The position numbers and the translations under genes are program-made. The notes beneath the pieces were generated by a model. The model did no database searches and was not told the origin of the DNA. It was given only the letters and a program-made list of their open reading frames with translations. Shown in pieces: positions 43,528 through 52,320 of a DNA stretch of 64,000 nucleotides. Source of the DNA: Bacillus_P idriensis_A (GTDB lineage: Bacteria > Bacillota > Bacilli > Bacillales > Bacillaceae). The DNA lies in assembly GCF_050483325.1 (NCBI RefSeq), contig NZ_JBCMYF010000004.1, positions 62,001 through 126,000 on the forward strand, written 5' to 3'. The stretch's first letter is position 1, and each line of letters starts with the position of its first letter.

Positions 43528-44361
43528 TTAAAAAATACCTTCATAAATCAGTTTTAATCCGGCAGCGATCAGAACGAACCGCAGCAGGTTAATTACAGCT
43601 TTGCCAGAAAGCTTTGTCGCAATCATGGCACCTGCCTTTCCGCCAGCCCAGGCACCGGGTATTAAAGCTAAAGCAAAAAGCCAGTTCACATTTCCAAGAG
43701 CAATATGCATAACAGAGCTTGATATACCTGATAAAAAAATGATGAACATCGACGTAGCAACTGCAATATGCGGAGGAAATAAGAAAAGCAGCACCATTGC
43801 AGGCACCATTAAAGCTCCGCCGCCAATTCCGAGCAACCCTGAGATAAATCCAACTCCAAATGAAATGAAGACCGCAGGGACCGGCTTGTAAAAATAAGCA
43901 GTTTCTTTGCCGTTTTCAGAAGGATAATAGCGAATCACATCCCCCTGTCCCGGTTCTCTGTATTTAGGCTTCCATTTATCCCTCATCATAAGCAGCAATG
44001 AGACAAATATCATGAATAGCCCAAAATAAAGGGAGAAGGAATCCAAATTTAAATATTTATTAAGATAAGCGCCAATTATACCTCCAGGCCCGCTTCCGAT
44101 AAAAAAAATCAAGCCGCTTTTATAATCCACTTTTTTAACCTTCATATAAGCAAGTGTTGAGGATAAACCAGTAAAAATGACGACAAGCAAAGAAGTTCCG
44201 ACTGCCGTCTGAGGGGTTACATTTTCAAAAATCGTAAAATAGGCAGAGGAAAAAAGCATTGCAGGCACAACAATAATTCCTCCGCCAAGACCAACAAGGC
44301 TCCCGATCGTGCCGGCAATCAAACCGATCAGGACAAGAAAAGCCCATTCCATCTGCTCCAA
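43528..44361 (-). CDS. yunE: YunE, TauE/SafE-family membrane transporter
   Basis: The 277-residue protein has about eight membrane helices with the two family repeats IGLIAGTIGSLVGLGGGIIVVPA and GFISGLLGIGGGALMVPAMV. The family exports sulfur-containing organic anions; the specific cargo is unknown. The start is uncertain: TTG 44361 or ATG 44352, both poorly spaced from a ribosome binding site, 11-20 bases after yunF, so translational coupling is likely. Confidence 0.88.
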   Translation of the reverse strand: MEQMEWAFLVLIGLIAGTIGSLVGLGGGIIVVPAMLFSSAYFTIFENVTPQTAVGTSLLVVIFTGLSSTLAYMKVKKVDYKSGLIFFIGSGPGGIIGAYLNKYLNLDSFSLYFGLFMIFVSLLLMMRDKWKPKYREPGQGDVIRYYPSENGKETAYFYKPVPAVFISFGVGFISGLLGIGGGALMVPAMVLLFLFPPHIAVATSMFIIFLSGISSSVMHIALGNVNWLFALALIPGAWAGGKAGAMIATKLSGKAVINLLRFVLIAAGLKLIYEGIF

Positions 44362-44372
44362 CTCATTTCCGT

Positions 44373-45230
44373 TTATTCTCCGCTGAATAAATCCAGCTGT
44401 CTGGGTGCTAAGTCTTCAAACTCTATATTTAAAAGCTTTTGCATCTGTTTTGCATTGTCTGCTGCATCTCCGCCTGAATTATTATTAAAGAGAAGATAAA
44501 CATCTTTAGTTGAATCTTTCAATTGATCAATATTCTCACGCCAAGCCTGCAATTCCTGCTGATTGTACCGGTATAGATACCTGACCTCACGCCAGTCTTC
44601 ACCATTTGCAGGCCTTGTCCAGCCATGCACATTTCTGCCGTGCATCCGGATTAACGTTTTATTTTCATCTGTCGCCCTCACTACAGCAGGAATGGACCCG
44701 CCACCAGCCTGAGGCTCGTCACAAATGCTGTGAATCCATTTTTCCTGTTCCATAAAAGCGAGGGTCTTTTCATATGTATCAGGTACAAACCATGATTGAT
44801 GCCTGAATTCTAAGGCAGCAGGAACAGAGCCCATTTGCTCTTTGCACCACCTCAAATAACTGACATTCTCTTTTTTGCATTCAAACCATGGCGGGAATTG
44901 AAATAAAACCATCGCAAGTTTGCCTGCAGCCTGATATGGTTCGATAGAATGATGGAAAGCCCGGAACATCTCTTCTTTAGAATCAAAAGGAATATCTCCC
45001 CGCTGATGTCCTGTCATACCCTGATACGCTTTTACAATAAATTGAAAGCTGTCTGGCGTATCCTTCACCCATTTTTCTGCGTTGCGCTGAGGCTGAACAG
45101 CATAGAAGCTTGCATCCACTTCAACGATCGGAAAATGTCCAGAGTATTCCTTCAGTTTGTCTCCAGACGAAATCCCATTAGGATAAAGCGAATCATGATC
45201 TCCCCAGCCTGTAAGTCCAATGTATATCAA
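44373..45230 (-). CDS. yunF: YunF, DUF72 family protein
   Basis: The 285-residue TIM-barrel-like DUF72 protein begins IYIGLTGWGDHDSLYP and includes VEVDASFYAVQP, LAMVLFQFPPWF and DVYLLFNNNSGGDAADNA. TTG 45230 is the start: AAGGAGG lies upstream, and this matches the MIYIGLTGW start of B. subtilis YunF. No biochemical role is established. It is first in a yunF-yunE-yunD-yunC series. Confidence 0.88.
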   Translation of the reverse strand: MIYIGLTGWGDHDSLYPNGISSGDKLKEYSGHFPIVEVDASFYAVQPQRNAEKWVKDTPDSFQFIVKAYQGMTGHQRGDIPFDSKEEMFRAFHHSIEPYQAAGKLAMVLFQFPPWFECKKENVSYLRWCKEQMGSVPAALEFRHQSWFVPDTYEKTLAFMEQEKWIHSICDEPQAGGGSIPAVVRATDENKTLIRMHGRNVHGWTRPANGEDWREVRYLYRYNQQELQAWRENIDQLKDSTKDVYLLFNNNSGGDAADNAKQMQKLLNIEFEDLAPRQLDLFSGE

Positions 45231-45397
45231 TCTGCGTTCAGCCTCCTTACTCGAATTTGTCGGTTCTTTTATGATACTACATGGATGAGATATTTTCATT
45301 CTGCATGGCCTGTGCAGATAAGAAAAGCACAAACGTTTTGGGCAGGGGATCCCTCGGCTTACTGAGATTACCTGTAGTGTGTATTCAATCTTTTATT

Positions 45398-45830
45398 AGA
45401 GCACTTCACATATTTGGGTGCTGCTATAAAGTGGTGCAAACCGGGTTTTGGAGCACTTCACATTTGCGAGCGTTGCTACAAAGTGGTGCAAACCGGGTTT
45501 TGGAGCACTTCACATTTGCGAGCGTTGCTATAAAGTGCTCCATTCCGCTTTTTGGAGCACTTCACTGATTCGGATTTTGCTATTAAGTGCTCCATTCCGC
45601 TTTTTGGAGCACTTCACTGATTTGGATTTTGCTATTAAGTGCTCCAATCCGCTTTTTGGAGCACTTCACTGATTCGGATTTTGCTATTAAGTGCTCCATT
45701 CCGCTTTTTGGAGCACTTCACTGATTTGGACACTGCAATAAAGTGCTGCAACCCTCGGTTTAAAGCACTTCATATCTAAAGAAGGTCTCTAAAGTGTTCT
45801 TATCTGCTTTTTAAAAAACATCAAATGTGT
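45398..45830 (+). repeat. Hairpin array with exact 52-bp period
   Basis: GAGCACTTCA-like cores begin at 45399, 45451, 45503, 45555, 45607, 45659 and 45711, with degenerate ones at 45763 and 45815, always 52 bases apart. Units in the middle carry GGAGCACTT and AAGTGCTCC about 22 bases apart, so each can fold into a hairpin. The last one or two units are decayed. The period is not a multiple of three and the open frames crossing it lack ribosome binding sites. It occupies the 660-base gap between yunF and sufB. Confidence 0.93.
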
Positions 45831-45856
45831 TCCAACCCACATATTATCCCCTATAC

Positions 45857-45884
45857 AAAAAAGCTCACCACGATGGTGAGCTTC
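45857..45884 (-). terminator. Terminator of the suf operon
   Basis: AAGCTCACCA pairs with TGGTGAGCTT around a short loop, followed by TTTTTG on the minus strand, 12 bases after the sufB stop. Confidence 0.9.
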
Positions 45885-45895
45885 TCCTCATTCTA

Positions 45896-47293
45896 TTAAC
45901 CGATAGAGCCTTCCATTTCGAACTTGATTAAACGGTTCATTTCAACCGCATATTCCATTGGAAGTTCTTTTGTAAATGGCTCAATGAATCCCATTACGAT
46001 CATTTCAGTTGCTTCTTCTTCTGAAATACCGCGGCTCATGAGATAGAATAATTGTTCTTCAGATACTTTTGAAACCTTAGCTTCATGCTCTAAAGAGATG
46101 TTATCATTGAAGATTTCGTTATATGGAATTGTATCAGATGTAGACTGATTATCCATGATTAACGTATCGCACTCTATGTTTGAACGTGCTCCTTCAGCTT
46201 TGCGGCCAAAGTGAACGATTCCGCGGTATGTTACTTTACCGCCTTGTTTAGAGATTGATTTTGAAACGATTGTTGAAGACGTATTTGGTGCTAAGTGAAT
46301 CATTTTCGCACCTGCGTCCTGATGCTGGCCTTTGCCTGCTAATGCAATGGATAATGTCATACCGCGAGCGCCTTCACCCTTAAGGATGACAGCAGGGTAT
46401 TTCATTGTTAATTTAGATCCAATGTTTCCATCGATCCATTCCATTGTTGCGTTCTTTTCACAAACTGCACGTTTTGTAACAAGGTTGAATACGTTGTTCG
46501 CCCAGTTTTGAATAGTTGTGTAACGGCAGTAGCCGCCATCTTTAACGATAATTTCAACTACAGCACTGTGAAGTGAATTTGTCGTGTAAACCGGAGCTGT
46601 ACAGCCTTCTACATAGTGCACATGTGCGCCTTCATCGACAATAATCAGCGTACGTTCGAACTGACCCATGTTCTCAGAGTTAATGCGGAAGTATGCCTGA
46701 AGCGGTGTATCCACTTTGATGCCTTTTGGCACATAGATGAATGATCCGCCAGACCATACAGCTGAGTTTAATGCTGAGAACTTGTTGTCTGTCGGAGGAA
46801 TCACTTTACCGAAATGCTCTCTGAAAATATCTTCGTTTTCTTTAAGAGCTGTATCTGTATCTTTAAAGACGATGCCAAGATCTTCAAGATCTTCTTTCAT
46901 ATTGTGGTATACAACCTCAGATTCGTACTGAGCTGATACACCGGCCAAATACTTTTGTTCTGCTTCAGGAATTCCAAGTTTGTCAAACGTGCGTTTGATT
47001 TCCTCAGGTACTTCATCCCAAGAGCGCTCTGATTTTTCAGATGGTTTTACGTAGTACGTAATTTCATCAAAGTTAAGTGCAGCCATATCGCCGCCCCATT
47101 GAGGCATTGGCATGTTATAGAAATGCTCCAGTGATTTCAGACGGAAATCAAGCATCCATTGCGGCTCGCTTTTCATGCGAGAAATTTCTTCAACAATTTC
47201 TTTAGTTAATCCGCGCTTTGAACGGAAAATCGAAACGTCTTTATCAGCAAAACCATACTTGTAATCGCCGATTTCTGGCATTTTTTTAGCCAT
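45896..47293 (-). CDS. sufB: SufB, Fe-S cluster scaffold subunit
   Basis: The 465-residue protein is the scaffold of the SufBCD complex, on which the cluster is built. It has the family blocks MPMPQWGGDMAAL near residue 57, SFIYVPKGIKVDTPLQAYFRI near 183 and CEKNATMEWIDGNIGSK near 278. ATG 47293 follows TTGGAGTG. It is separated from sufU by about 200 bases holding a repeat element, an uncommonly large gap in this operon. Confidence 0.96.
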   Translation of the reverse strand: MAKKMPEIGDYKYGFADKDVSIFRSKRGLTKEIVEEISRMKSEPQWMLDFRLKSLEHFYNMPMPQWGGDMAALNFDEITYYVKPSEKSERSWDEVPEEIKRTFDKLGIPEAEQKYLAGVSAQYESEVVYHNMKEDLEDLGIVFKDTDTALKENEDIFREHFGKVIPPTDNKFSALNSAVWSGGSFIYVPKGIKVDTPLQAYFRINSENMGQFERTLIIVDEGAHVHYVEGCTAPVYTTNSLHSAVVEIIVKDGGYCRYTTIQNWANNVFNLVTKRAVCEKNATMEWIDGNIGSKLTMKYPAVILKGEGARGMTLSIALAGKGQHQDAGAKMIHLAPNTSSTIVSKSISKQGGKVTYRGIVHFGRKAEGARSNIECDTLIMDNQSTSDTIPYNEIFNDNISLEHEAKVSKVSEEQLFYLMSRGISEEEATEMIVMGFIEPFTKELPMEYAVEMNRLIKFEMEGSIG

Positions 47294-47339
47294 CCGTTTT
47301 CACTCCAATCATAGTGGAATGAGGTATGCCCTCATTCTT

Positions 47340-47492
47340 TTTCTTGAGAAGGTACGAAGGATAGAGATTCCGCATCTGTATCCAGCTGCAGCGCCTAACT
47401 CCTCGGTCAGTACAGATCTGCCAATGAAGTCAAAACCGGACTTCACTGTCAGATCCTTCACTGCCTGTCGGAGCTGAACAAGTCGCTTTCGC
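47340..47492 (-). repeat. Dispersed intergenic element, inverted copy inside the suf operon
   Basis: Read on the minus strand it begins AAAAGCGAAAGCGACTTGTT, continues CAGCTCCGACAGGCAGTGAAGG and contains CTGACCGAGGAGTTAGGCGC, the same order of blocks as in the plus-strand copies at 30.94, 33.28 and 54.91 kb. It lies between sufU and sufB. Confidence 0.72.
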
Positions 47493-47494
47493 TT

Positions 47495-47920
47495 TTAGTT
47501 TTGGACCCCTTTTTCCATCGCCTTCCAAGCAAGTGTTGCACATTTGATTCGTGCAGGGAATTTAGCAACACCCTGCAATGCTTCAATATCCTCAAGCTCA
47601 ACGTCATCATCGTAATCTTTTCCTTGCATCATGTCTGAAAAGATTTTAGAAAGCTTTAAAGCTGTTTCGACCGATTGACCTTTAATCGCCTGAGTCATCA
47701 TTGATGCCGATGACATTGAAATCGAACAGCCTTCACCGTCAAACTTAGCATCTTTAATGCTGCCGTCTTCAATCTGCAGCGTTAAACGAATGCGGTCGCC
47801 GCATGTAGGGTTATTCATATCTATAGTTAAACTATCTTCGAGAACACCTTTGTTCCGCGGGTTTTTATAGTGATCCATGATGACCTGGCGGTACAGAGTG
47901 TCCAGATTATTAAAAGACAT
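47495..47920 (-). CDS. sufU: SufU, zinc-dependent sulfurtransferase partner of SufS
   Basis: The 141-residue IscU-like protein has zinc-ligand cysteines in NPTCGDR (near residue 40), DGEGCSISMSSAS (near 66) and RIKCATLAW (near 128). It accepts sulfur from SufS and delivers it to SufBCD. The gene overlaps sufS by 11 bases, and ATG 47920 follows AAGGAG. Confidence 0.95.
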   Translation of the reverse strand: MSFNNLDTLYRQVIMDHYKNPRNKGVLEDSLTIDMNNPTCGDRIRLTLQIEDGSIKDAKFDGEGCSISMSSASMMTQAIKGQSVETALKLSKIFSDMMQGKDYDDDVELEDIEALQGVAKFPARIKCATLAWKAMEKGVQN

Positions 47921-49130
47921 TCGTGAAGTACTCCTTTGTTTTTATGATTCCTGCAACAAGTTTATCAACTTCTTCTTCTGTGTTGTACAGGTAAAAACTT
48001 GCACGAGCTGTTGAGGAAACATTCAGCCATTTCATTAAAGGCTGTGCGCAGTGATGGCCGGCACGGACTGCTATGCCTTCAGCATCCAGTACTGTTGCAA
48101 CATCATGCGGATGCACATCTTCAATATTGAATGTCACAAGACCTGCACGCTTTTTAGGACCGTAAATTGTGATGCCTTCAACTTCTGACAGTCTCTCAAG
48201 TGCGTAATCAGCAAGCTTATGCTCATATGCTTCAATATTATCAAGACCGATTTCGGAAAGAAAATCAATAGCAGCTCCAAGCCCGATTGCACCTGCAATA
48301 ATAGGCGTTCCGGCTTCAAACTTCCATGGAAGCTCTTTCCATGTGGATTCGTATAATCCGACGAAGTCAATCATTTCGCCGCCAAACTCAACAGGCTCCA
48401 TGTTTTCAAGAAGCGCTTTTTTGCCATAAAGTACACCGACACCGGTCGGACCGCACATTTTATGGGCTGAAAAAGCAAAGAAATCACAATTTAAATCTTG
48501 AACATCAATTTTCATATGCGGAGCACTTTGCGCACCGTCAACAACCATGATCGCACCTTTGCTGTGGGCTAACTCAGCAATTTCTTTTATAGGATTTATT
48601 GTTCCCAATACATTTGAAACTTGCATGACAGAAACAATTTTAGCCGAATCTGTAATCGTTTCACGGGCATCTTCAAGGGAAATCGTTCCATCCTCCTGCA
48701 AAGGAATATATTTAAGTGTCGCACCAGTCGCTTTGGCAAGCTGCTGCCAAGGTATGACGTTTGCATGGTGTTCCATATGTGTAATGACTATCTCATCACC
48801 AGCTTGAAGATTTGCACGTCCATAGCTTGCTGCTACTGTATTCAATGCAGTAGTAGCACCGCGTGTGAAAATGATTTCTTCTGCAGAATGAGCATTAATG
48901 AATTTTCTAACCTTTTCGCGTGCTCCTTCGTAGCCATCAGTAGCCTTTGTGCCCAATGTGTGAACACCGCGATGTACGTTGGAATTGTATTCTCTATAGT
49001 AGCGGTCAAGCGCTTCAATAACTGGCAGCGGCTTCTGAGAAGTCGCTGCACTGTCAAGATAAACAAGATTCTGTCCATTTACTTGCTGATCCAATATCGG
49101 GAAGAGTGAACGGATATCTTGGATATTCAT
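47910..49130 (-). CDS. sufS: SufS, cysteine desulfurase
   Basis: The 406-residue PLP enzyme takes sulfur from cysteine. The PLP lysine is in FFAFSAHKMCGPTG (near 225) and the persulfide cysteine in RAGHHCAQP (near 362). The start ATG overlaps the sufD stop as TAATG. ATG 49130 lies behind GAAAGGAAAG. Confidence 0.96.
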   Translation of the reverse strand: MNIQDIRSLFPILDQQVNGQNLVYLDSAATSQKPLPVIEALDRYYREYNSNVHRGVHTLGTKATDGYEGAREKVRKFINAHSAEEIIFTRGATTALNTVAASYGRANLQAGDEIVITHMEHHANVIPWQQLAKATGATLKYIPLQEDGTISLEDARETITDSAKIVSVMQVSNVLGTINPIKEIAELAHSKGAIMVVDGAQSAPHMKIDVQDLNCDFFAFSAHKMCGPTGVGVLYGKKALLENMEPVEFGGEMIDFVGLYESTWKELPWKFEAGTPIIAGAIGLGAAIDFLSEIGLDNIEAYEHKLADYALERLSEVEGITIYGPKKRAGLVTFNIEDVHPHDVATVLDAEGIAVRAGHHCAQPLMKWLNVSSTARASFYLYNTEEEVDKLVAGIIKTKEYFTNVF

Positions 49131-50434
49131 TACTTAACTTTCCTTTCAATGACCTCAACAAGCTGTTTCTTTACGCCTTCAATTGGCAGAACCTTAACGA
49201 CAGGCGCAAGGAAACCGTGAATGACAAGACGCTCAGCTTCAACTTTAGGAATTCCGCGGCTCATCAAGTAATACAATTGAAGCGGATCAACACGTCCAAC
49301 AGAAGCAGCATGTCCGGCAGTTACATCGTCCTCATCAATTAATAGAATCGGATTTGCATCTCCGCGCGCTTTTTCACTGAGCATAAGAACTCTTGATTCC
49401 TGCTCTGCATTTGATTTAGAAGCACCATGTTCGATTTTGCCGATACCGTTGAAGACAGATGAAGCACTGTCTTTCATTACGCCGTGCTTTAAGATGTAGC
49501 CTTCGGAATTTTTGCCGAAGTGAATGACTTTTGTTGTGAAGTTTTGAATTTGACTTCCGCGTCCGACAACAACAGATTTAGTGTCTCCATAAGAGCCGTC
49601 ACCCATCAGGTTTGTTGTGTTTTCAGAAATCGTGTTGCCGTCATTCATCAAACCAAGTGCCCATTCAATGCGTGCATCGCGTGCAGCAGTTCCGCGGCGG
49701 TTTACATACGAGGTAACACCTTTATTCAAATGATCAACAGCCCCGTATGTAACTTTTGCATTATTGTTTGCAAATACTTCCGTTACAATATTGAAAATCG
49801 ATCCTTCCGTCTCAGTCGTTGAAATATAGTTTTCAACATACGTGACCGAACTGTTGTCGTCTGCTACAACAATAACATGGTTGAAAAGAGTTGTTTCCGG
49901 GTTTTCATGAACATACACAGCCTGAAGTGGTGCTGCTACCTCAACGTTTTTAGGAACATATACAAATACTCCGCCGTTCATAAGAGCTGCATGTAGTGCT
50001 GTTAAACGATGCTCATCTACTTTTACACCGTCAGTCATGAAATACTTTTGCACAAGCTCAGAATGCTCGCGTGCAGCGGTATGAATATCCGTGAAGATAA
50101 CACCTTTGTCTTTCAATTCCTGAGACAGAGAAGTATAAGCAGGTGTTGTATCCAATTGGATATATAGATTTTTGTTCTCATCTTCAAGATCAATTAAAGC
50201 TTTTACTTCATCGCTTAAATCATTAAGGGACGCTAAAGGATTGCTTTTAACTGAATGTGTCTGAAATTGTGTGAAATTCCATTTATCAATTTTCGTTTTA
50301 TCCGGTCTAGGCATCGAAAGGTCTTCAGCTTTTGCAAGAGCTTGTAAGCGCAGTTCTTTAAGCCATTCCGGTTCACCGAGTTCATTTGAGAAACCCGTGA
50401 CATAGTCGTGGTTGAATTTCGTCTCTACTGTCAT
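49130..50434 (-). CDS. sufD: SufD, Fe-S assembly complex subunit
   Basis: The 434-residue protein is the SufB paralogue of the SufBCD complex. The conserved C-terminal segment IGKIEHGASKSNAEQESRVLMLSEKARGDANPILLIDEDDV carries the usual residues, followed by AGHAASVGRVD. ATG 50434 follows TAGGGGG. It sits 17 bases after sufC. Confidence 0.95.
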   Translation of the reverse strand: MTVETKFNHDYVTGFSNELGEPEWLKELRLQALAKAEDLSMPRPDKTKIDKWNFTQFQTHSVKSNPLASLNDLSDEVKALIDLEDENKNLYIQLDTTPAYTSLSQELKDKGVIFTDIHTAAREHSELVQKYFMTDGVKVDEHRLTALHAALMNGGVFVYVPKNVEVAAPLQAVYVHENPETTLFNHVIVVADDNSSVTYVENYISTTETEGSIFNIVTEVFANNNAKVTYGAVDHLNKGVTSYVNRRGTAARDARIEWALGLMNDGNTISENTTNLMGDGSYGDTKSVVVGRGSQIQNFTTKVIHFGKNSEGYILKHGVMKDSASSVFNGIGKIEHGASKSNAEQESRVLMLSEKARGDANPILLIDEDDVTAGHAASVGRVDPLQLYYLMSRGIPKVEAERLVIHGFLAPVVKVLPIEGVKKQLVEVIERKVK

Positions 50435-50451
50435 CTTAATCCCCCTAACGC

Positions 50452-51237
50452 TTACGCTTCTTGACCAACAGTTTCGTCTTCGATGCCAAGCTCTTGTTTA
50501 ATCCAGTCATAGCCTTCTGATTCTAAACGCTGTGAAAGCTCAGGACCTCCTGATTTCACGATGCGGCCCTGCATCATTACGTGTACATGATCAGGTGTGA
50601 TGTAGTTTAACAGGCGCTGATAGTGAGTGATGATCAGGCAGCCGAAATCTTCATTTCGCATTTGGTTAATGCCTTTTGAAACAACTTTTAATGCATCGAT
50701 ATCAAGACCTGAATCGATTTCATCCAGAATTGCAATTTTAGGTTCGATCATCATTAATTGAAGAATTTCATTGCGTTTTTTCTCTCCGCCTGAGAACCCT
50801 TCATTCAGGTAACGCTGTGCCATATCTGGATCCATTTCAAGGAATTCCATGTTAGAGTCCATTTTGCGGATGAATTTCATTAAAGAAATTTCCTGTCCTT
50901 CTTCTTTGCGTGCATTAATAGAAGAACGAAGGAAGTCAGCATTTGTTACTCCGCTGATTTCGCTTGGGTATTGCATCGCTAAAAACAGACCTGCACGTGC
51001 GCGCTCATCTACTTCCATCTCAAGAACATCTTCACCGTCAAGAGTGATGCTTCCTTTTGTCACTTCATATTTAGGATGCCCCATGATCGCAGATGATAGT
51101 GTAGATTTACCAGTACCATTTGGTCCCATGATTGCATGGAATTCTCCGCCTTTTATTTCAAGGTTAACACCTTTTAAAATTTCTTTTCCGTCGATTTCAA
51201 CGTGTAAATCTTTAATAACTAAAGTAGAACCTGCCAT
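50452..51237 (-). CDS. sufC: SufC, ATPase of the Fe-S assembly complex
   Basis: The 261-residue ABC ATPase has Walker A GPNGTGKST (near residue 38), the signature FSGGEKKR and Walker B IAILDEIDSGLD. It drives SufBD conformational change in cluster assembly and is soluble. ATG 51237 follows TGGAGGT. It is first in the operon sufC-sufD-sufS-sufU-sufB. Confidence 0.97.
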   Translation of the reverse strand: MAGSTLVIKDLHVEIDGKEILKGVNLEIKGGEFHAIMGPNGTGKSTLSSAIMGHPKYEVTKGSITLDGEDVLEMEVDERARAGLFLAMQYPSEISGVTNADFLRSSINARKEEGQEISLMKFIRKMDSNMEFLEMDPDMAQRYLNEGFSGGEKKRNEILQLMMIEPKIAILDEIDSGLDIDALKVVSKGINQMRNEDFGCLIITHYQRLLNYITPDHVHVMMQGRIVKSGGPELSQRLESEGYDWIKQELGIEDETVGQEA

Positions 51238-51303
51238 AAATAACTATACCTCCAATAATCTATAAGATCTCAATTTAATCATTCTCATTTTATTCTCATT
51301 CTA

Positions 51304-51332
51304 ATTTTATAACAAATGAAATGTGAATACAA
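51304..51332 (-). promoter_or_regulatory. Sigma-A promoter of the suf operon
   Basis: On the minus strand TTGTAT (51327-51332) and TAAAAT (51304-51309) are 17 bases apart. Just downstream, at the expected start, TGAGAAT occurs twice 11 bases apart (51292-51298 and 51281-51287). Confidence 0.7.
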
Positions 51333-51374
51333 CTTTTTCGGACGCTTCTTAATAGGACCGGTTTATTTATAACT

Positions 51375-51405
51375 CAAAAGGAATCAGCCAGTGACTGATT
51401 CCTTA
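51375..51405 (-). terminator. Terminator before the suf promoter
   Basis: AAGGAATCAG pairs perfectly with CTGATTCCTT on the minus strand, followed by TTGAG. It ends the small gene at 51417. Confidence 0.8.
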
Positions 51406-51416
51406 GGATTGGTATA

Positions 51417-51614
51417 TTAATTCATTTTACGATCTAATTCTGCAAATAGCTGTTTGCTCTGCTGATAATCTTTTTCACGATTCTTTTCTACTTCCATACG
51501 CTTTTCATGGTTTCTGCTGTACACTGCATATCCCATTTTATGAGACTGCATTAAGGCTTTTTCCATTTCAGTTGTGTAATTCAAATCAAGCTTTTGCTGA
51601 CTTGCGTAGATAAT
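51417..51614 (-). CDS. Small unknown protein, about 55-65 residues, unusual start
   Basis: The frame ending at TAA 51417 encodes a Glu/Lys/Gln-rich, probably helical peptide (EMEKALMQSHKMGYAVYSRN in its first half, then HEKRMEVEKNREKDY). It has no ATG with a ribosome binding site. GAAAGGATG is well placed before an ATT codon at 51612-51614; the next in-frame alternatives are TTG 51584 and ATG further in, both without a ribosome binding site. The amino acid pattern and adjacent terminator suggest a real gene. Confidence 0.6.
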   Translation of the reverse strand: MIYASQQKLDLNYTTEMEKALMQSHKMGYAVYSRNHEKRMEVEKNREKDYQQSKQLFAELDRKMN

Positions 51615-51781
51615 GAATCATCCTTTCAAGGTTTATCAATTAATACTATTACATGATAACACCTGAGCAAAACAGCCTCAAACATCATAAAGATGGATAT
51701 GAAAGGATCATGGTCCCTCATAAAGGATTTCAGCATTCAAGAATCAGATCTTATAAAAATGCTCCGATATACTCGAGTATG

Positions 51782-52150
51782 CTATTGCTTAAGCTGATTT
51801 AATTCTGTGATGCATTCCTGGACCAAAGTGACCGATTGGCTCATGGCCGCACCGCCGCCAAAAGCTGCAGACACTCCGACCGTTTCTAAGATTTCCTGTT
51901 CGCTTGCTCCCTGATCTAAGCACCCTTTTGTATGATAAATAATGCAATATTCATCTTGTGAATAGATGCTGATGCCCAGCGCAATTAACTGCTTTTCTTT
52001 TTGAGAAAGTGTTCCTTCTTTAAAACATTCTTGAGTGAATTCATTATAGAGATGTGCAAGCTCAGGCATCTTCTCTGTAAATACACCGAGACCTTCTTTG
52101 TAATTATGCAAAGCGGCTTCACTGCTGTTTCTCGCTTCAAAATGCTGCAT
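51782..52150 (-). CDS. yurZ: YurZ, carboxymuconolactone decarboxylase/AhpD-like family
   Basis: The 122-residue helical protein contains EYCIIYHTKGCLDQGASEQE, close to the C-x-x-x-H alkylhydroperoxidase core, though the usual CxxC pair is reduced to one cysteine before the histidine. B. subtilis YurZ occupies the same place between sufC and metQ. Peroxidase activity is uncertain. ATG 52150 follows GGAGC at ten bases. Confidence 0.83.
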   Translation of the reverse strand: MQHFEARNSSEAALHNYKEGLGVFTEKMPELAHLYNEFTQECFKEGTLSQKEKQLIALGISIYSQDEYCIIYHTKGCLDQGASEQEILETVGVSAAFGGGAAMSQSVTLVQECITELNQLKQ

Positions 52151-52281
52151 CTTTTTTCAGCTCCATTCCTGATAGTAATCATCGTTAGTATGTAAAAAAT
52201 GATGGAGATGTATGCGTTAAAAGAGTTTTTCGGGAAGCTTTTATTCCTAATTTCTACTATATTATAATAACTTTTACAGAC

Positions 52282-52314
52282 AAAAAAAGAGAGCACCATG
52301 TTCCGATGCTCTCT
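52282..52314 (-). terminator. Terminator after metQ
   Basis: AGAGAGCAT... pairs with ...TGCTCTCT with a central loop, followed by TTTTTTTG on the minus strand. Confidence 0.87.
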
Positions 52315-52320
52315 TGCCAT

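Noticed and set aside
45281..45672. Overlapping plus-strand open frames across the hairpin array
   Set aside because: They are by-products of repeats without stops, lack ribosome binding sites, and change frame every unit because 52 is not divisible by three.
45398..45830. CRISPR array
   Set aside because: The repeated unit is continuous with no unique spacers, and no cas genes are in the window.
48621..49109. Cysteine-rich plus-strand frame of 162 codons opposite sufS
   Set aside because: Antisense shadow of an essential, highly conserved gene; no ribosome binding site.
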